Shown here: positions 6,912-9,872 of the stretch, piece by piece
How the letters are laid out: each line of letters begins with the position of its first letter
Numbering within the stretch: position 1 is the first letter of the stretch
Assembly: GCA_018678395.1 (NCBI GenBank)
Contig: JAHHMJ010000331.1
Location: 1 to 9,872 of the forward strand
Source: Gemmatimonadota bacterium
GTDB lineage: Bacteria > Gemmatimonadota > Gemmatimonadetes > Longimicrobiales > Gaopeijiaceae
Reading direction: 5' to 3'
DNA: 9,872 bases
Notes under the pieces: generated by a model
Told to the model about the DNA's origin: nothing
The model's database searches: none
The model's input: the letters and a program-made list of their open reading frames with translations, nothing else
Made by a program: the position numbers and the translations under genes

Positions 6912-9341
6912 CTACTCCGCGCGCATCGCGGTGAGGGGGTCGACCCTCGTCGCGCGCATCGCCGGGATCAGGCTCGCCGCCAGGCCCACGAGGGCCAGGA
7001 CCAACAGGACGATACCGTACACGGTGGGGTCTCGGGGCTGCACGCCGAAGAGCAGGCTCGACAGAGTCCCCGAGAGGACGAAGGCGGCCACGAGGCCCAG
7101 GCCGAGTCCCGCGGCGACCAGGCGCATGCCGTCGCCGAGAATCAGGGATCGGACGTCGGCACGGTCGGCGCCCAGGGCCATGCGAATGCCCACCTCCCCG
7201 GTCCGCTGCTCCACCGCGTAGGCCAGGACTCCGTAGACGCCGATCGCCGCCAGGAAGAGGGCGATGGCACCGAACGCGCCGAGCAGGAGCGTACTGAAGC
7301 GGTCCCGGGAGCGCGCGTCGGCGACGACGTCCGACATGGCCCGGACCCGGGTCAGCGCCACGCCGGGGTTCAGCTCGGACAGCGCGGAGCGCATGGGTCC
7401 CACCAGGGCCGACGGCTCCCCCATGGTTCGGACCACCACCGTGCGGCGGCGAATCGAGGACTGCAGCCCCGACACGTACAGCGCCGGAGGCACGTCCTCG
7501 CGGAGGCCGTCGTAGCGCATGTCCTTCACGACGCCGATGATCTCCGACTCCCGGATGTCGCCGGAGATGTGCAGCTCACCCAGGGGTCCCCAGCGCTGCT
7601 GGATGTTGCCGATGCGCTCTCCCACGGGGTCGACGTCGGGATAGAAGCGGCGCACGAACGCCTCGTTCACCACCACGGCGCCGGGGGCATCCAGACGGTC
7701 CCGGTCGTCGAAGATCCGCCCCGCCATCACCGGTGTGCGCATGGCATCGAAGAAGCCCGGGGCGACGGGTCGCAGGAAGACCCGGGCCTCGACTCCCTCG
7801 GGCAGCTCCCGGTCGACCAGCGGGACGACCTGGGCATAGTCCAGCGCCTCGGAGAGGGGCAGCGTCGAGGCGTCGCCCACCGCCTCCACGCCCGGGAGTT
7901 CGGCGATCCGCCGCCGGAACTGGTCGTAGAGGTTCATGACGTCCCGGTCGTCCGGTGCCGCCGCCGGCGAGAGGTCCAGCTCCGCCGTGAGCACACCCGA
8001 GGCGACGAAGCCCGTGTCGATGGCCCGGAGGTTCCGGAAGGAGTCCACCAGCAGCCCCGCGCCCACGGCCAGGATCAGGGCCAGGGCGAACTGCGCGACC
8101 ACGAAGCCCCGCTGGAGACCGTGGCCTCCACGGCCCGCCGCGCCGCGCCCGCCCTGGCGGAGGGTCGTGTGGACGTCGTCGGAGAGGAGCCGCACGACCG
8201 GTGCGAGGCCGAAGAGAACGCCGGTCAGCAGGGTCACGCCCAGCACCACGGCAAGCACCGTCCCGTCGATGCCGATGGACACTTCGGTGGGGAGGGTGAC
8301 CGGCGCGATGCGGAGCAGGAGATCGACGCCGATCCGTGCGATGAGGAGTCCCAGAGCGGCACCGGCCAGAGAGAGCACCAGAGACTCGGTGAGGAGCTGT
8401 CGCACCAGCCGCCCTCGAGGCGCGCCGAAGGCGACACGCACGGCCATTTCCGACGCCCGCACCTCGGAGCGGGAGAGCAGGAGGTTGGCCACGGTGGCGC
8501 AGGCGATGAAGAGAATCAGGCCGGTCGCGCCCAGCAGCACCAGCAGGGCGGTGCGGGTGTCGCCGACCTTCACCTCGGTCAGGGGGGCCATCGTGACGGT
8601 CCACCCGCTGTTGGAGGCCGGGTAGAGCTCCTCGATGCCCCGGGCCACGGAGACCATGTCGCTTTGCGCGATCTCCATGGACGTGCCCTCCTGCAGCCGG
8701 CCCAGCGCGCTCATCCAGCGGGCCGCTCGGGCCTGGATCTGCATGGGCCACGTCATGTTGGTGAAGACGTCGGTGCCCTCGGGGTGGGTCTGGCGCCCGG
8801 GGACGATGCCCACCACCTCGAGCGCCGTGCCGTCGAGGAGGATGGTCTGGCCCACGATACGGGGGTCGCCCCCGAATCGCCGCTGCCAGAAGCCCTCGGA
8901 GAGGACGACGACCTGCGCCGACCCCGGACCGTCGTCGGGGCCCAGGGTCCGTCCCGAAAGGGGGTTCACGCCCAGGAGCGAGAAGTAGTCCTCGGTGGTG
9001 TAGACCACGTTGACCCGGACCGGGTCTCCCTCGGCTTCGGTGACCGTCCCGGTGGTGGGCCAGAAGGCCGACATGGCCTCGAAGGTGGTGCTGTTGTTGC
9101 GCCAGTCGTCGAAGTCCATGGGCGAGACCATGTAGCGGTCCTGCCCGGCCTCGTCGTTGCGGGTCCAGAGCACGATCAGCTCGTCGGGCTCCTCGTAGGG
9201 GAGGGGCTCCAGGAGGACGGCTTCCACGACGGTGTAGATGGCCGCGTTGGCGCCGATGCCGATGGCCAGGGTGAGCACGGCGACCGCGGTGAACAGCGGT
9301 GCCTTGAGCATCTTCCGGATCGCGTAGCGTACGTCGTCCAC
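6912..9341 (-). CDS. ADOP-type duplicated orphan ABC permease (MacB/FtsX family)
   Basis: This 809-residue inner-membrane protein consists of two fused MacB/FtsX-type halves. Eight membrane segments are visible at about 16-39, 264-289, 321-345, 360-383, 412-433, 683-709, 740-760 and 773-797. Large extracytoplasmic MacB-core-like domains lie at about 50-255 and 440-675. The typical cytoplasmic stretch after the membrane helix occurs once per half: RSEVRASEMAVRVAFGA (291-307) and EQRTGEVGIRMALGA (711-725). It begins DVRYAIRKMLKAPLFTAVAVLTLAIGIGAN-like, as family members do, and ends DPLTAMRAE. The start is GTG at 9339-9341; an in-frame stop lies 18 bases upstream, and a strong purine-rich site precedes it. 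No ATPase or periplasmic adaptor gene is adjacent, as is usual for these orphan permeases. Related MacB systems export peptides, lipoproteins or antibiotics, or transmit mechanical force; the substrate here is unknown. The C-terminal end is convergent with ETF-QO. Confidence 0.92.
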   Translation of the reverse strand: MDDVRYAIRKMLKAPLFTAVAVLTLAIGIGANAAIYTVVEAVLLEPLPYEEPDELIVLWTRNDEAGQDRYMVSPMDFDDWRNNSTTFEAMSAFWPTTGTVTEAEGDPVRVNVVYTTEDYFSLLGVNPLSGRTLGPDDGPGSAQVVVLSEGFWQRRFGGDPRIVGQTILLDGTALEVVGIVPGRQTHPEGTDVFTNMTWPMQIQARAARWMSALGRLQEGTSMEIAQSDMVSVARGIEELYPASNSGWTVTMAPLTEVKVGDTRTALLVLLGATGLILFIACATVANLLLSRSEVRASEMAVRVAFGAPRGRLVRQLLTESLVLSLAGAALGLLIARIGVDLLLRIAPVTLPTEVSIGIDGTVLAVVLGVTLLTGVLFGLAPVVRLLSDDVHTTLRQGGRGAAGRGGHGLQRGFVVAQFALALILAVGAGLLVDSFRNLRAIDTGFVASGVLTAELDLSPAAAPDDRDVMNLYDQFRRRIAELPGVEAVGDASTLPLSEALDYAQVVPLVDRELPEGVEARVFLRPVAPGFFDAMRTPVMAGRIFDDRDRLDAPGAVVVNEAFVRRFYPDVDPVGERIGNIQQRWGPLGELHISGDIRESEIIGVVKDMRYDGLREDVPPALYVSGLQSSIRRRTVVVRTMGEPSALVGPMRSALSELNPGVALTRVRAMSDVVADARSRDRFSTLLLGAFGAIALFLAAIGVYGVLAYAVEQRTGEVGIRMALGADRADVRSLILGDGMRLVAAGLGLGLVAAFVLSGTLSSLLFGVQPRDPTVYGIVLLVLALVGLAASLIPAMRATRVDPLTAMRAE

Positions 9342-9352
9342 CCTTCCTCCCC
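9342..9352 (-). promoter_or_regulatory. Ribosome binding site of the permease gene
   Basis: Read on the minus strand this is GGGGAGGAAGG, directly before the GTG start at 9341. The GGAGG core (9346-9350) is only 4 bases from the start, closer than usual. An in-frame TGA at 9360-9362 rules out an upstream start, so GTG at 9341 is the best choice. Confidence 0.6.
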
Positions 9353-9388
9353 GTTCGAATCACGCCGTGTGGCACCCGCCGAGCATCC

Positions 9389-9418
9389 ACTCTACGGCAG
9401 GTCCCCTCGATCGAACAA
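9389..9418 (-). promoter_or_regulatory. Possible sigma-70-like promoter for the permease gene
   Basis: On the minus strand TTGTTC (9413-9418), an 18-base spacer, and TAGAGT (9389-9394) resemble -35 and -10 boxes, about 48 bases before the permease start. The matches are partial, and this is the least GC-rich stretch nearby, so the call is tentative. Confidence 0.3.
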
Positions 9419-9438
9419 CGAGATTCGTCGCCCCGACG

Positions 9439-9519
9439 TTACGGGACCTCGATCACCACCTCCGCCCGGGCGTGTCCTTCCTCGAGGCGTCGGATCGCCT
9501 CCGGGACCTCGCCCAGCTC
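9439..9519 (-). pseudogene. Relic C-terminus of a medium-chain dehydrogenase (zinc alcohol dehydrogenase/quinone oxidoreductase type)
   Basis: On the minus strand, right after the NUDIX stop and in another frame, the DNA reads 26 residues and then TAA (9439-9441). The peptide contains VPEAIRRLEEGHA followed by VVIEVP, which closely matches the end of many medium-chain dehydrogenase/reductases (pattern L-x-E-V-P-E-A-I-R-x-L-E-E-G-H-A-R-G-K-V-V-I). Weak similarity may continue a few codons further, to about 9534, inside the NUDIX gene (D-S-R-S-T). Beyond that the frame loses any dehydrogenase character. There is no start codon or ribosome site, so it cannot be a working gene by itself. I infer a leftover from a deletion or recombination that put the NUDIX gene end over the body of a former dehydrogenase gene. 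The match is from memory and short, so chance is not fully excluded. Confidence 0.5.
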
Positions 9520-9872
9520 AGTCGATCTCGAGTCCCACTCCACCCTCGGTTCGGACCAGACGCGGGAGGATCGGGGGCACGGGGCGACGACGGAAGGACT
9601 CGAGGATCGCCGTTGCCGAGTCGTGGCCGGCCAGCGATTCCAGGGTGTGGATCGTGGGGAAGATCATGGGCAGGCGGCCCTCGCGGTGACGGTCCAGGGC
9701 GGCGCCCGGGGTCAGCCACACGGCGTCGGACATCTCGGCGGCGTTGACCGATACCTCGGCCGGACCCTCCATGGCCGCGGCGAAGAAGCGGGTGTCGTAG
9801 CGCCGGGGCTCGACCACGGGCGTGATCCAGTGGGCCACGTACTCAACCGCGTCCCCGGCCAGCCGGACCCCG
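9518..9872 (-). CDS. NUDIX hydrolase family protein, 5' partial
   Basis: The frame is open from the right edge down to TGA at 9518-9520, giving 117 visible residues. A GTG at 9836-9838 is internal: the residues before it (LAGDAVEYVAHWITP) continue the family pattern, so the true start is off the window. The visible part matches the C-terminal half of the NUDT7/NUDT19-like branch: AHWITPVVEPRRYDTRFFAA, then E-M-S-D-A-x-W-L-T-P, then a PTIHTLESLA helix. The Nudix box itself (GX5EX7REUXEEXGU) would lie upstream and is not visible, so catalytic competence and substrate (a nucleoside diphosphate-linked compound such as a CoA or sugar nucleotide) cannot be judged. The last residues (about ILPRLVRTEGGVGLEID) are just upstream of the dehydrogenase relic. 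The final few codons overlap that relic's frame and may have been acquired when the two were joined. Confidence 0.75.
   Translation of the reverse strand, partial: GVRLAGDAVEYVAHWITPVVEPRRYDTRFFAAAMEGPAEVSVNAAEMSDAVWLTPGAALDRHREGRLPMIFPTIHTLESLAGHDSATAILESFRRRPVPPILPRLVRTEGGVGLEID

Noticed and set aside
7569..9689. A 706-codon open frame on the + strand opposite the permease gene
   Set aside because: It mirrors the permease on the other strand; its product is rich in His, Gly, Asp and Arg with no domain pattern. Long antisense frames are expected in GC-rich genes with strong third-position bias.
1..9872. CRISPR arrays, tRNA or rRNA genes, insertion sequences, phage genes
   Set aside because: I saw no regularly spaced repeats, no cloverleaf or rRNA signatures, no transposase or integrase motifs, and no terminal inverted repeats.

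Overview
The window is a GC-rich stretch of bacterial chromosome with tightly packed, strand-alternating housekeeping genes. The best lineage guess is Gemmatimonadota, with Acidobacteriota as the main alternative. The clues are the very high GC, GTG starts, a duplicated orphan MacB/FtsX-type permease (ADOP family, abundant in those phyla), and a MoxR/VWA pair. I see no phage genes, transposases, CRISPR arrays, tRNA or rRNA. This is an inference from gene content only.

Layout, left to right: (1) the 3' part of an OsmC-family peroxide-defence protein (+), running in from the left edge. (2) A CoxE/VWA-domain protein (-), ending tail to tail with OsmC. (3) A MutY-type adenine DNA glycosylase (+), divergent from the VWA gene across 65 bp. 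(4) A DinB-like four-helix protein (-), convergent with mutY across 7 bp. (5) A MoxR/Mg-chelatase-like AAA+ ATPase (-), 22 bp upstream of the DinB-like gene and probably co-transcribed with it. (6) A 137-bp divergent control region. (7) Electron-transfer-flavoprotein:quinone oxidoreductase, ETF-QO (+). (8) An 809-residue ADOP-type permease (-), convergent with ETF-QO across 12 bp. (9) A short relic of the C-terminus of a medium-chain dehydrogenase. (10) The 3' part of a NUDIX hydrolase (-), running off the right edge.

How they fit together: the AAA+ ATPase and the VWA protein are the two halves of a MoxR-VWA chaperone-like module, but here mutY and the DinB-like gene lie between them. OsmC and MutY both belong to oxidative-damage defence, and the NUDIX protein might as well, although its substrate cannot be read from the visible part. 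ETF-QO feeds electrons from flavoprotein dehydrogenases, such as those of fatty-acid and amino-acid oxidation, into the quinone pool. The permease is an orphan with no ATPase gene beside it.

I do not see an obviously new multi-gene system. The most unusual signals are at residue level. The MutY homologue keeps its iron-sulfur, catalytic-Glu and 8-oxoG-recognition motifs but has Ala where the essential catalytic Asp should be. The ETF-QO has Thr in place of the last Cys ligand of its [4Fe-4S] cluster. Both genes are otherwise intact, so these look like real substitutions rather than decay.
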